Shown: in pieces, positions 1 through 11,832 of the stretch | Layout of the letters: the number at the start of each line of letters is the position of its first letter | How positions within the stretch are numbered: the first letter of the stretch is position 1 | Assembly (NCBI GenBank): GCA_035555795.1 | Contig: DATMGE010000034.1 | Span: forward strand, 20,538 to 84,537 | Origin: RCIO01 sp035555795 | Lineage (GTDB): Bacteria; Pseudomonadota; Alphaproteobacteria; Rhizobiales; Rhizobiaceae | Length of the DNA stretch: 64,000 nt | Direction of reading: 5' to 3' | Notes under the pieces: model-generated | Seen by the model: the letters and a program-made list of their open reading frames with translations, nothing else | Databases searched by the model: none | Told to the model about the DNA's origin: nothing | Made by a program: the position numbers and the translations under genes

Positions 1-936
1 GGCCATAACCATGATGACCGCGTCGAGACGCTGCTGATGCGCAAAAGGCGCGGCGGCGCGGGGACGGGCCTGTCCGCCATCGCGCCGGCGACGCTTTACG
101 ACCAGCGCGTCTGGTTCCTGCGCCCGCTGCTCGCCTTCCGCCGCGCGGCGCTGCGGGACTGGCTGAGCGCCGAGCAAGTGGGCTGGATCGACGATCCCAG
201 CAACGAGGCTGACCGTTTCGAGCGCGTGCGTATCCGCCGCGACGTGGCGGCGATGCCGAATGCGGTCTTCGCCGACGCATCGGCACAGATGGTGGCGGCC
301 GAGAGAGAGCGATTGGCACGCGCCGCGGCGCTGGCCGGCCTGCTGGCCCGACACGTTTTGGCGCCGCTGCCCGGCCTGTTTCGCCTCGATCCTTCATTCA
401 TGCGTGCGGAAGCGGCCATCGAATTGCTGCGCGTACTGGCCGGCCTTGCCGGCGGCCTGCCGCACTGGCCGGCGCATGAGAAGGCTGCGCGTCTCCATGA
501 AGCGATCGCAGCAGGACGGGGCGGCACGCTCGGCCGGGCGCAGTTCGACGTCCGCTCGGCCGGCATCTTCATCCGCCGCGAAAGCCGCAACATGCCGGCT
601 CTAGGCCCTGCCGATGGGCTCTGGGACGGGCGGTTCCGCCTTGCCGCACCCGTTGCCGCGGTCGCGCCATGGGGCCGGGGGGCGGTCGCCCCCACCGATC
701 TGCCCGACGGCGTGTCGCCTGCGCTCGCAAGAGCTGCGCTGGCGACGCTGCCTTGCGTCGCCGAAGATCGCGCATCGCTGGTCCATGCGAAGCTGGCTGA
801 GCCGGCTTTGGGGCCATGGAGCCGTTTCTTGCCCTCCTGGGACTTTGCCGCAGCGGCCGCCACGGCGCGCCTTTTCGGGGCGGATGCACCCCCGCTTGCG
901 CCGTTCGGCCTTAATACTGCCCTTGGAGATGCTTAA
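1..936 (+). CDS. tilS: tRNA(Ile)-lysidine synthase, C-terminal part (5' end outside window)
   Basis: Cytoplasmic enzyme that adds lysine to the wobble cytidine of the CAU-anticodon tRNA-Ile so that it reads AUA. The frame is open from base 1 and begins GHNHDDRVETLLMR, the segment that follows the PP-loop in this family (GHHxDDQAET-like). The SGGxDS nucleotide loop must therefore lie left of the window. 311 residues are visible, including the alpha-helical middle domain (IRRDVAAMPN) and a divergent C-terminal region. ftsH follows after 104 bases, an order common in alphaproteobacteria. The gene is truncated only by the window edge, with no sign of decay. Confidence 0.9.
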   Translation, partial: GHNHDDRVETLLMRKRRGGAGTGLSAIAPATLYDQRVWFLRPLLAFRRAALRDWLSAEQVGWIDDPSNEADRFERVRIRRDVAAMPNAVFADASAQMVAAERERLARAAALAGLLARHVLAPLPGLFRLDPSFMRAEAAIELLRVLAGLAGGLPHWPAHEKAARLHEAIAAGRGGTLGRAQFDVRSAGIFIRRESRNMPALGPADGLWDGRFRLAAPVAAVAPWGRGAVAPTDLPDGVSPALARAALATLPCVAEDRASLVHAKLAEPALGPWSRFLPSWDFAAAAATARLFGADAPPLAPFGLNTALGDA

Positions 937-954
937 CCGAGACGCAGCGTCGCG

Positions 955-984
955 CTTGGCAAGGGCAGGGGCGACACCTATGTT
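955..984 (+). promoter_or_regulatory. Putative RpoH (heat-shock) promoter of ftsH
   Basis: CTTG at 955-958 and CCTATGTT at 977-984, 18 bases apart, fit the heat-shock sigma pattern (CTTG at -35, C[CT]TATnT at -10). A transcript would start near 990 and leave a leader of about 50 bases before ftsH. ftsH is a known heat-shock gene, and rpoH itself lies about 12.5 kb downstream. This is pattern recognition only. Confidence 0.5.
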
Positions 985-1040
985 AGGCCAAGCCATTCAC
1001 ACGGACCGGTGTTTGTCCGCAAACACCAACGGGAAACACC

Positions 1041-2981
<1,941 letters not shown>

Positions 2982-3308
2982 GGCGCTGGTCTCGCGCGTA
3001 GCACGAAAGCCATGATGCCGTTGGCATCATGGCAGGCGCCGAACGGTGAAGACCCGGTCCGCCTTCGGGCGGACAGGAAGGGCAGGGAGCTGTCGGAGGC
3101 AGTGGGCCCGGCCGGGAGTGGTTCGGACACCCCATCGCCGCAACACTTCCGCCCGGCGTGACCATGCGTTAATCATGCATGCAGATTGTGCAGGTGCCTG
3201 CCTCATCCGAAAGAATTGGTTACATACACTCATATATTGTGAGACGGATGCAGGCATCCGGTGTGGCATGAGTGCTTGCAAGGGACCCAACGGCAAATCA
3301 CGGATATC
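2982..3308. other. ftsH-glmM intergenic region with two strong hairpins
   Basis: 327 bases without a credible gene. There is a perfect 11-bp stem with a 3-base loop at 3009-3033 (GCCATGATGCC/GGCATCATGGC). A 7-bp stem with a UUCG loop lies at 3057-3074 (GTCCGCC-TTCG-GGCGGAC). Neither is followed by a T-run, so they are not classic intrinsic terminators. They may end or pause ftsH transcription, stabilise its 3' end, or lie in the glmM leader. An AT-rich stretch at 3216-3240 could hold the glmM promoter, but no clear -35/-10 pair is seen. Confidence 0.5.
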
Positions 3309-4661
3309 ATGACCAAGCGCTATTTCGGGACCGACGGAATCCGCGGGCGCGCCAACGCCTTCCCCATGACCGCAGAGATCGCGATGAAGGTCGGCATGGC
3401 CGCCGGTGTCGCCTTCCAGCGCGGCAATCACCGCCATCGCGTGGTGCTTGGCAAGGATACGCGCCTTTCCGGCTACATGATCGAGAACGCCATGGTGGCG
3501 GGCTTCTGCGCGGCGGGCATGGATGTCTTCCTGCTCGGCCCGGTGCCCACGCCGGCCGTCTCCATGCTGGCGCGCTCGCTGCGCGCCGATATCGGCGTGA
3601 TGATCTCGGCCTCGCACAATCCCTATGCCGATAATGGCATCAAGCTGTTCGGGCCGGATGGCTACAAGCTCTCCGACGAGATTGAGGACCGCATCGAGGC
3701 GCTGATCGACGAGGACTTGTCGCGCCAGCTCGCCGACGTGGCCTCGCTCGGCCGCGCCAAGCGCGTCGACGGCGTGCATGACCGCTATATCGAATATGCC
3801 AAGCGCACGCTGCCGCGCTCCATGTCGCTGGCCGGCCTGCGCGTCGTGGTCGACTGCGCCAATGGCGCCGCCTACAAGGTGGCCCCGGCAGCACTTTGGG
3901 AGCTGGGCGCCGAAGTCGTTTCGATCAATGTCGAGCCGAACGGCTTCAACATCAATGAGGATTGCGGCTCAACCGATCCGGCCGGCCTGTGCAAGAAGGT
4001 GCATGAAGTGCGCGCCGATATCGGCATTGCGCTGGACGGCGACGCCGACCGCGTTGTCATCGTGGACGAGACCGGCACGGTGGTCGACGGTGACCAGATC
4101 ATGGCGCTGATCGCGCAGAGCTGGAACGAGTCCAACCGGCTGGCCGGCGGCGGCGTGGTGGCGACGGTGATGTCCAATCTGGGGCTCGAGCGCTTCCTCG
4201 CCGACATGAACCTCCAGCTTCATCGCACCAAGGTGGGCGACCGCTACGTGGTCGAGCACATGCGCGCGCACGGGCTGAATGTCGGCGGCGAGCAGTCCGG
4301 CCACATCGTGCTCTCGGATTTCTCGACCACCGGCGACGGGCTTCTGTCGGCGCTGCAGGTGCTGGCCTGCATCAAGCGCCAGGACAAGCCGGCGAGCGAG
4401 GTGCTGCGCAAGTTCGAACCGGTGCCGCAACTGCTCAAGAATGTCCGCTTCTCCGGCGGCAAGCCGCTGGAAAGCGCGCCGGTCAAGGCAATGATCGAGG
4501 ATGCCCGCAACCGGCTGGGCAAGTCCGGCCGGCTGGTCATCCGCCCCTCCGGCACCGAGCCGCTGATCCGTGTCATGGCGGAGGCCGACGACAAGGCGCT
4601 GGTCGAGCAGGTCGTGGACGACATCGTCGGCGTCATCGCCGAAACCCGCAACGCGGCCTGA
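3309..4661 (+). CDS. glmM: Phosphoglucosamine mutase
   Basis: Converts glucosamine-6-phosphate to glucosamine-1-phosphate for UDP-GlcNAc, peptidoglycan and lipid A synthesis. ATG at 3309 gives MTKRYFGTDGIRGRAN, the conserved N-terminus, and 450 residues, the family length. An upstream in-frame start at 3261 would add 16 unlikely residues. The phosphoserine loop SASHNP carries the catalytic Ser at residue 102, the same number as in E. coli. The metal-binding loop DGDADR and the phosphate-binding RPSGTEPLIRVM near the C-terminus are present. A bidirectional terminator follows. Confidence 0.97.
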   Translation: MTKRYFGTDGIRGRANAFPMTAEIAMKVGMAAGVAFQRGNHRHRVVLGKDTRLSGYMIENAMVAGFCAAGMDVFLLGPVPTPAVSMLARSLRADIGVMISASHNPYADNGIKLFGPDGYKLSDEIEDRIEALIDEDLSRQLADVASLGRAKRVDGVHDRYIEYAKRTLPRSMSLAGLRVVVDCANGAAYKVAPAALWELGAEVVSINVEPNGFNINEDCGSTDPAGLCKKVHEVRADIGIALDGDADRVVIVDETGTVVDGDQIMALIAQSWNESNRLAGGGVVATVMSNLGLERFLADMNLQLHRTKVGDRYVVEHMRAHGLNVGGEQSGHIVLSDFSTTGDGLLSALQVLACIKRQDKPASEVLRKFEPVPQLLKNVRFSGGKPLESAPVKAMIEDARNRLGKSGRLVIRPSGTEPLIRVMAEADDKALVEQVVDDIVGVIAETRNAA

Positions 4662-4680
4662 TCGCTTCCATTCGTGACAT

Positions 4681-4712
4681 AAAAAAGGGGCGCCATCAGA
4701 CGCCCCTTTTTT
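4681..4712. terminator. Bidirectional intrinsic terminator between glmM and the MetE-like gene
   Basis: A perfect 12-bp stem (4681-4692 with 4701-4712) starts with six A and ends with six T around a GGGGCG/CGCCCC core and an 8-base loop. It gives a U-tract on both strands and so serves the converging genes glmM and the minus-strand methyltransferase. Confidence 0.92.
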
Positions 4713-4728
4713 GACATCCGACATCGGA

Positions 4729-5844
4729 TCAGGGCTCGCCCCAGATGGTGTGTGCCGTCTCCACCACGAGTTCCAGCTTGCGCTTCTGGTCGTCCTCGGT
4801 GATGTCGTTGCCGTGCTCGGTCGAGGCGAAGCCGCATTGCGGCGCGATGCCCAGCTGGTCGAGATCGGCATATTTCGAGGCTTCCTCGAATTTGCGCTTG
4901 AGATCGTCCAGCTTCTCCAGCTTGCCGGTCTTGGTGGTGATGAAGCCCGGATAGACGCGCTGCTTGCCCTTGGGCAGCAGGCGCAGCGGCTCCAGCCCGC
5001 CGGCGCGGTCGCTGTCATATTCCATGAAGAACAGGTCCACGCCGCTCTTGTTGAAGATGGCGTCGGCAGCGGCGTCATAGCTGCCTTCCGCCGCCCAGGT
5101 GGAGCGGAAGTTGCCACGGCACATATGCATGCCGATCAGCATGTCGTCCGGGCGATCCTTGATCGCCTCATGCATCATCAGCGCGTATTGGTCGATCAGC
5201 CAGTCGGGGTCGACGCCCTCGGCCTTCTTCTGGGCGCGGATCTTCTCGTCGCCGAGATAGGCGAAATAGATGTCGTCCATCTGCAGGTAGCGGCAGCCGG
5301 CGTCGTAGAACGCCTTCACCGCCTTGGCATAGGTGCGCGACAGATCGCCGAAATAGACCGACAGGTCCTCATATTCCGGCACGTGGATATTGGCCTTCTC
5401 GGTGCGGAAATGCACGCAGCTCGGGCCGGGGATCGAGATTTTCGGCGTCACCTTGGTGTTGGCGGCGACGAATTTGAAATGCTCGATCATCGGGTGGTCG
5501 GAAGGGAAGTCGAGCTTGCCGGTGATCGAGGGGAAGATCGCCGGGATCTTCGTGCCGTGGAACTGCACGGCATTTTCTTCCGCTCCCTTCACCAGGTCGA
5601 GGCCGGTCAGGCCGTCCATGAAGTCGTAGTGCCAGAAGGTGCGGCGTGTCTCGCCGTCGGTCACCACCTTGAGGCCGACGGCCTCCTGCATGGCGATGTC
5701 GTCGCGGATCGCCACATCCTCGGCTGCCTTCAGCTCCTCGGCGGAAATCGACTTCTTCTCGTAATAGGCCTCGCGCGCCGCCTTCACGGCCGGCGGACGG
5801 AGCAGGGAGCCGACATGGTCGGCGCGGTAGGGAGCTTGGGACAT
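4729..5844 (-). CDS. MetE-like cobalamin-independent methionine synthase, catalytic domain only
   Basis: 371 residues corresponding to the C-terminal zinc-binding barrel of MetE, without the N-terminal half; similar to the YxjG/YxjH group. It begins APYRADHVGSLLRP. Visible zinc ligands are the His and Cys of GMHMCRGNFR and the Cys of IAPQCGF. The likely reaction is methyl transfer to homocysteine or a related thiol; which methyl donor such short forms use cannot be read from sequence. It is a single gene, ended by the shared terminator at 4681-4712. The upstream region holds an inverted repeat that may be its operator. It could also act on another thiol or folate substrate. Confidence 0.85.
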   Translation of the reverse strand: MSQAPYRADHVGSLLRPPAVKAAREAYYEKKSISAEELKAAEDVAIRDDIAMQEAVGLKVVTDGETRRTFWHYDFMDGLTGLDLVKGAEENAVQFHGTKIPAIFPSITGKLDFPSDHPMIEHFKFVAANTKVTPKISIPGPSCVHFRTEKANIHVPEYEDLSVYFGDLSRTYAKAVKAFYDAGCRYLQMDDIYFAYLGDEKIRAQKKAEGVDPDWLIDQYALMMHEAIKDRPDDMLIGMHMCRGNFRSTWAAEGSYDAAADAIFNKSGVDLFFMEYDSDRAGGLEPLRLLPKGKQRVYPGFITTKTGKLEKLDDLKRKFEEASKYADLDQLGIAPQCGFASTEHGNDITEDDQKRKLELVVETAHTIWGEP

Positions 5845-5903
5845 GATGACCTCGCGGCTTGGGGATGGCTGAAACTTCCACGCGGCGCCGGATATGTCAA
5901 TAA

Positions 5904-5927
5904 GGATATAAAGAAATGCTTATGTCC
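5904..5927. promoter_or_regulatory. Inverted repeat upstream of the MetE-like gene, possible operator
   Basis: GGATATAA at 5904-5911 and TTATGTCC at 5920-5927 form an 8-base inverted repeat with one mismatch and an 8-base spacer, in an AT-rich patch 60-83 bases upstream of the minus-strand start at 5844. Its position suits a repressor or activator site. The cognate regulator is not identified. Confidence 0.35.
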
Positions 5928-6027
5928 TTACGTGACTATTGGAACATCCTTCGCTGCCGGCAAAATGCGCCGGTTTAGCATCGCCGGAAACGGCGGGAGC
6001 CGCACTGGACGTGGTTAATTTTCAAGG

Positions 6028-6043
6028 TTAAGCGCACCTTAAC
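6028..6043 (+). promoter_or_regulatory. CtrA-type binding site upstream of the outer-membrane protein gene
   Basis: TTAA (6028-6031), seven bases, then TTAAC (6039-6043): an exact TTAA-N7-TTAAC full CtrA box. It lies inside a longer palindrome, AAGGTTAA-N7-TTAACCTT (6024-6046), 64-86 bases before the start codon, where a promoter-proximal regulator would bind. This suggests cell-cycle control by CtrA, a known regulator of envelope genes in this class. Confidence 0.55.
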
Positions 6044-6109
6044 CTTTACCTTGCAGTATCCACGCGAGTTCAACCTCCGTCGTCTTCGACGGGATGGTCC
6101 GGGGATTGC

Positions 6110-6952
6110 ATGACCATGTTCAACAACGCGAAGCAGCTTCTGTGGAGCGCGGCCCTCGTCGCCGGCACGGCGATGCCGGCGGTCGCCGCCGATATTTACG
6201 AGCCGATTATCGACACGCCGCCGCCGGTCTACGAATATGAGAAGCCGGCGTCCGAAGGCGGCTGGTATCTGCGCGGCGATATCGACTATCACTGGACCGG
6301 CTGGCGCGGCGGCGACTACATCGTCTATTTCCCGCCCGGCACGCAGTCCTTCCTGACCGGCGCGATGCGGCCTTCCTTCTCGCTCGGCGCCGGTGTCGGC
6401 TACCAGGCCAACAAGTGGTTCCGCGCCGACTTTACCGGCGACTACTGGTTCAAGTCGCGTTTCCGCGGCACGACCGGCACCGCCTGCGGCCTGACCTGCA
6501 CCGACGAAGCCGATATGAGCGCGCTGGTGCTGATGGCCAATGCCTATGCCGAGCTCGGCACCTTCAACCGTATCACGCCCTATATCGGTGCCGGTATCGG
6601 TGGCGCGCATGTCAGGTGGGGCCAGCTGCGCAATACGCCCGGCGGCGGCAATCCGATCATCCACGACGGTGCGTCGAGCTGGCGCTTCGCCTGGTCGCTC
6701 ATGGCCGGTGCGAGCTACTGCATCAACAAGAACTGGAAGGCCGATCTCGGCTATCGCTATACCCGGGTCTCCGGCGGCCGCATGTTCCAGATGGCGCCAG
6801 GCGCGCCTGGACCCGGCTTCGACCGCGGCTTCAATGTCCACGAGGCTCGCGCCGGCCTGCGCTACCAGTTCGGTGGCGGCAAGGATTGCGCGCCGGTCCA
6901 GGAAGCCTATGTGCCCTACGAGCCGGAAACGGTCACGCCGGTCTACAAGTAG
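6110..6952 (+). CDS. Outer-membrane beta-barrel protein (Omp25/porin-like family)
   Basis: 280 residues. An N-terminal signal peptide (about 1-26, ending MPAVAA before DIYEP) precedes a proline-rich linker and repeated aromatic, Gly-rich amphipathic strands (GGWYLRGDIDYHW, FRADFTGDYWFKSRF, YIGAGIGGAHV). It ends in a C-terminal strand region typical of small 8-stranded barrels. Two Cys (residues near 127 and 131) lie in one loop. It is a monocistronic gene with a CtrA-type box upstream and a terminator just downstream. The likely role is structural or immunogenic outer-membrane protein. No substrate can be assigned. Confidence 0.85.
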   Translation: MTMFNNAKQLLWSAALVAGTAMPAVAADIYEPIIDTPPPVYEYEKPASEGGWYLRGDIDYHWTGWRGGDYIVYFPPGTQSFLTGAMRPSFSLGAGVGYQANKWFRADFTGDYWFKSRFRGTTGTACGLTCTDEADMSALVLMANAYAELGTFNRITPYIGAGIGGAHVRWGQLRNTPGGGNPIIHDGASSWRFAWSLMAGASYCINKNWKADLGYRYTRVSGGRMFQMAPGAPGPGFDRGFNVHEARAGLRYQFGGGKDCAPVQEAYVPYEPETVTPVYK

Positions 6953-6972
6953 GATCTCCGGCAGATTTCAGG

Positions 6973-7000
6973 AAGGCCGCCTCCGGGCGGCCTTTTTCTT
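6973..7000 (+). terminator. Intrinsic terminator after the outer-membrane protein gene
   Basis: A 9-bp stem AAGGCCGCC / GGCGGCCTT (6973-6981 with 6986-6994) around a TCCG loop is followed by a T-rich tail that continues past 7000. Confidence 0.88.
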
Positions 7001-7028
7001 TTTTCTTTCTTTGCGTGGCGGCCTAAGC

Positions 7029-8834
<1,806 letters not shown>

Positions 8835-9003
8835 GCTGTTCCTGCCTCACCCCGCCTGCTGCGGCCTTGTGGTTTGACGCCGGCTGATGTATAGGCACCG
8901 CCGACCGTTTCCGAAGCCGTAGCCTCCCATGGCCGCGGCTTCAAGTTTTCAGATTGGGCGAGATCGCCGCAGGCAGAACGCGCCCCAAGCCAGGAACAAG
9001 CCG

Positions 9004-9225
9004 ATGAAAGCCGACATCCACCCCGACTACCACACCATCAAGGTCGTGATGACCGACGGCACCGAGTACCTCACCCGCTCGACCTGGGGCAAGGAAGGCG
9101 ACACGATGAACCTCGACATCGACCCGAATTCGCATCCTGCCTGGACCGGCGGCTCGCAGAACCTCGTCGATCGCGGCGGCCGTCTCACCAAGTTCAAGAA
9201 CAAGTTCGCCAATCTGGGCATCTGA
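9004..9225 (+). CDS. rpmE: 50S ribosomal protein L31
   Basis: 73-residue large-subunit protein at the central protuberance, at the bridge to the 30S subunit. ATG at 9004 gives MKADIHPDYHTIKVVMTDGT. It contains no cysteine, so it belongs to the zinc-independent form and lacks the CxxC zinc site of the other form. This is usual in Hyphomicrobiales. It is followed directly by a strong terminator, so it is a single-gene unit. Confidence 0.97.
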   Translation: MKADIHPDYHTIKVVMTDGTEYLTRSTWGKEGDTMNLDIDPNSHPAWTGGSQNLVDRGGRLTKFKNKFANLGI

Positions 9226-9244
9226 TCCCGGACGCATTCGAACG

Positions 9245-9274
9245 AAAGGGCCCGGAGCGATCCGGGCCCTTTTT
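9245..9274 (+). terminator. Intrinsic terminator after rpmE
   Basis: A 12-bp stem AAAGGGCCCGGA / TCCGGGCCCTTT (9245-9256 with 9261-9272) around a GCGA loop, followed by further T. The A-rich left arm means it could also serve the minus-strand permease gene that ends at 9282. Confidence 0.92.
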
Positions 9275-9281
9275 CATTGGC

Positions 9282-10184
9282 TCAGGAGGTCTGCGCCAAA
9301 GCGTGCCGGCGGGCGCTGTATTCAGCCAGGGCGATGCCGCCCAGCACCAAAGCGAGCGCGGCGGCGTGATAGGCATGGAAGGCCTCGCCCAGCACGGCAA
9401 TGGCCATCAGAGTGCCCAGCACCGGCACGAGATTGATGAACAGGCCGGCCCGGTTACCGCCGATCAGCTCGACCCCGCGCACATAGAATGTCTGCGCCAG
9501 AAGTGACGGGAAGATCGCCGTGAAGGCGGCGACGGCCCAGCCCTGCGCATCGGGCATGATGGCGGCGTCCAGCGCGATCTCGACGGCGACGAAGGGCAGC
9601 GAGGCCACCAGCGCGGCTGCGCAGAGCGCCGTCATCAGGCTCATCCAGTGGATCGGCGGCCGGTAGCGCAGGCCGAGCGTGTAGGCGGCGTAGAAGAGCG
9701 CGGCCACCACCATCAGCCCGTCGCCCAGATTGACGTCGAGCTGCGCCAGCCGCGACAGGTCGCCATGGCTGGCCGTAACCGCAACGCCGAACACCGAGAG
9801 CGCGAAGCCCGCCATCTGGAGCCAGGTGACGCGGATGCCGAAGATGAGGAAGTTGGCGGCGAGGATCGCCATCGGCAGGATAGCCTGCTCGATGGAGACA
9901 TTGATCGCCGACGTATATTTCAGCGCGCTGTACATGGCGCCGTTGAAGAAGGTGAAGCCCACCGTGCCGAGGCTGAACAGGACCAGCCAATGGGCGCGCA
10001 CCTGCGGCCAGTCGCGGGCGAACTGCTTCCAGCCGATGGCGCAGATGAGCGCCAGCGAGATCGTCCAGCGCAGCGTCGTCAGCATCATCGGCGAAACGTG
10101 CCCCACCGCCAGTTTGCCGGCGACGGAATTCGCCGCCCAGAACAGCGTCGTCAACAGCAGGAGCACATAGGCATTGCGATACAT
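9282..10184 (-). CDS. DMT-superfamily permease (EamA domains)
   Basis: 300 residues with about ten hydrophobic helices in two tandem EamA repeats, of the drug/metabolite transporter superfamily in the inner membrane. ATG at 10184 is chosen because it gives MYRNAYVLLLLTTLFWAANS, starting straight into the first helix with the family's FWxxNxxxxK motif. A start 150 bases further upstream would add an Arg/Pro-rich stretch not typical of the family. The substrate is unknown; metabolite or amino-acid efflux is usual. It is transcribed away from purA. Confidence 0.88.
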   Translation of the reverse strand: MYRNAYVLLLLTTLFWAANSVAGKLAVGHVSPMMLTTLRWTISLALICAIGWKQFARDWPQVRAHWLVLFSLGTVGFTFFNGAMYSALKYTSAINVSIEQAILPMAILAANFLIFGIRVTWLQMAGFALSVFGVAVTASHGDLSRLAQLDVNLGDGLMVVAALFYAAYTLGLRYRPPIHWMSLMTALCAAALVASLPFVAVEIALDAAIMPDAQGWAVAAFTAIFPSLLAQTFYVRGVELIGGNRAGLFINLVPVLGTLMAIAVLGEAFHAYHAAALALVLGGIALAEYSARRHALAQTS

Positions 10185-10378
10185 CAGTCCATCCGTTGTC
10201 GCCGCGTCGCCCGGCGGTCTACGGCAACGGGCCGGCGGGGTAAATGATCCAGCGCACTTACTGTCAGGTCCACGGAACAAAACGTGTCGTGGGGGTCGCG
10301 CGCAGCGATTCGCGACGCTATAGAAGCCTGTCAATTTAGCCGGACCAATCCGGCAGGTTCAGGGAAGGACGGTTACTC

Positions 10379-11677
10379 ATGGCCAATGTCGTGGTCGTCG
10401 GGTCGCAGTGGGGCGATGAAGGCAAGGGCAAGATCGTCGACTGGCTCTCGGAGCGCGCCGATGTCGTGGTGCGTTTCCAGGGTGGCCACAATGCCGGCCA
10501 TACGCTGGTCGTCGACGGCAAGGTCTACAAGCTGTCGCTGCTCCCCTCGGGCGTCGTGCGCAGCGGCAAGCTCTCGGTCATCGGCAATGGCGTCGTCTTC
10601 GATCCGCATGCTTTCGTCGCCGAAACCGGCAAATTGTCGGAGCAGGGTGTGTCGGTTTCGCCGGAAAGCCTGAAAATCGCCGAAAACACCGCGCTTATCC
10701 TGTCGCTGCATCGCGAGCTCGACGCTTTCCGTGAGGATGCGGCATCGAATTCGGGCACGAAGATCGGCACGACCCGGCGCGGCATCGGGCCGGCCTATGA
10801 AGACAAGGTGGGGCGCAGGGCTGTGCGGGTGATGGACCTCGCCGATCTCGATACGCTGCCGGCGAAGGTGGACAGGCTGCTGACGCATCACAATGCGCTG
10901 CGGCGGGGGCTCGGCCATGCAGAGGTGGCGCATGAGACGATCATGACGGAGCTGACCAGCATTGCCGACAAGGTCCTGCCCTATATGGACCGGGTCTGGA
11001 AGATCCTCGACGATGCGCGGCGCGGCGGCGCGCGCATCCTGTTCGAAGGCGCGCAGGGCACGCTGCTCGACATCGACCAGGGGACCTATCCCTTCGTCAC
11101 CTCCTCCAACACGGTGGCGGGGCAGGCGGCGACGGGCTCGGGCATCGGCCCCGACGCGATCGGCTATGTGCTCGGCATCACCAAGGCCTACACGACGCGT
11201 GTCGGCGAAGGTCCGTTCCCGACCGAACAGGACAATGAGGTGGGTGAGTTCCTGGGCACGCGCGGCCACGAATTCGGCACGGTGACGGGGCGCAAGCGCC
11301 GCTGCGGCTGGTTCGATGCCGTGCTGGTGCGCCAGGCGGTGGCCGTCAACGGCATCACCGGAATCGCGCTCACCAAGCTCGACGTGCTTGACGGCATGGA
11401 CGAGATCAAGGTCTGCACCGGCTACCGCCTCGACGGCCAGGTGATCGACTATCTGCCGGCCAGCCAGGGCGCGCAGGCGCGCGTGGAGCCGATCTACGAG
11501 ACGCTGGAAGGATGGAAGGGCACCACTGCCGGCGCGCGCAGCTGGAGCCAGCTGCCGGCGCAGGCGGTGAAATATGTGCGCCATATAGAGGAACTGATCG
11601 GCGCGCCCGTCGCGCTGCTTTCGACCAGTCCGGAGCGGGAGGACACGATACTTGTGACCGACCCGTTCCAGGACTAA
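10379..11677 (+). CDS. purA: Adenylosuccinate synthetase
   Basis: Joins IMP and aspartate using GTP, the first committed step to AMP. 432 residues. The N-terminal nucleotide loop GSQWGDEGKGK holds the catalytic Asp, and NAGHT (His about 41) follows. RRGIGPAYEDK, the IMP-binding loop GAQGTLLDIDQGTYPFVTSS and the GRKRRCGWFDA signature are all present. ATG at 10379 starts MANVVVVGSQWGDEG as expected. It is a single gene, with a membrane-anchored hypothetical 155 bases downstream. Confidence 0.98.
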   Translation: MANVVVVGSQWGDEGKGKIVDWLSERADVVVRFQGGHNAGHTLVVDGKVYKLSLLPSGVVRSGKLSVIGNGVVFDPHAFVAETGKLSEQGVSVSPESLKIAENTALILSLHRELDAFREDAASNSGTKIGTTRRGIGPAYEDKVGRRAVRVMDLADLDTLPAKVDRLLTHHNALRRGLGHAEVAHETIMTELTSIADKVLPYMDRVWKILDDARRGGARILFEGAQGTLLDIDQGTYPFVTSSNTVAGQAATGSGIGPDAIGYVLGITKAYTTRVGEGPFPTEQDNEVGEFLGTRGHEFGTVTGRKRRCGWFDAVLVRQAVAVNGITGIALTKLDVLDGMDEIKVCTGYRLDGQVIDYLPASQGAQARVEPIYETLEGWKGTTAGARSWSQLPAQAVKYVRHIEELIGAPVALLSTSPEREDTILVTDPFQD

Positions 11678-11832
11678 GCAATTCCGGCATATTACGCGGC
11701 GGTTGCGCCGGGAATTGCGTGGGGACAAAAAGATGGAGCATTTTCGCCTTTCCCCGGAAGGCGGCCATGCTCTGGCCTTTTCAACATGTTTCGTGGCCGT
11801 TCGCGGTCACGGCGGAGACAGGTTGCTGACGC

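Noticed and set aside
4711..6018. 435-codon plus-strand open frame across the MetE-like gene
   Set aside because: Reverse shadow of the methyltransferase, whose zinc ligands and family match are clear.
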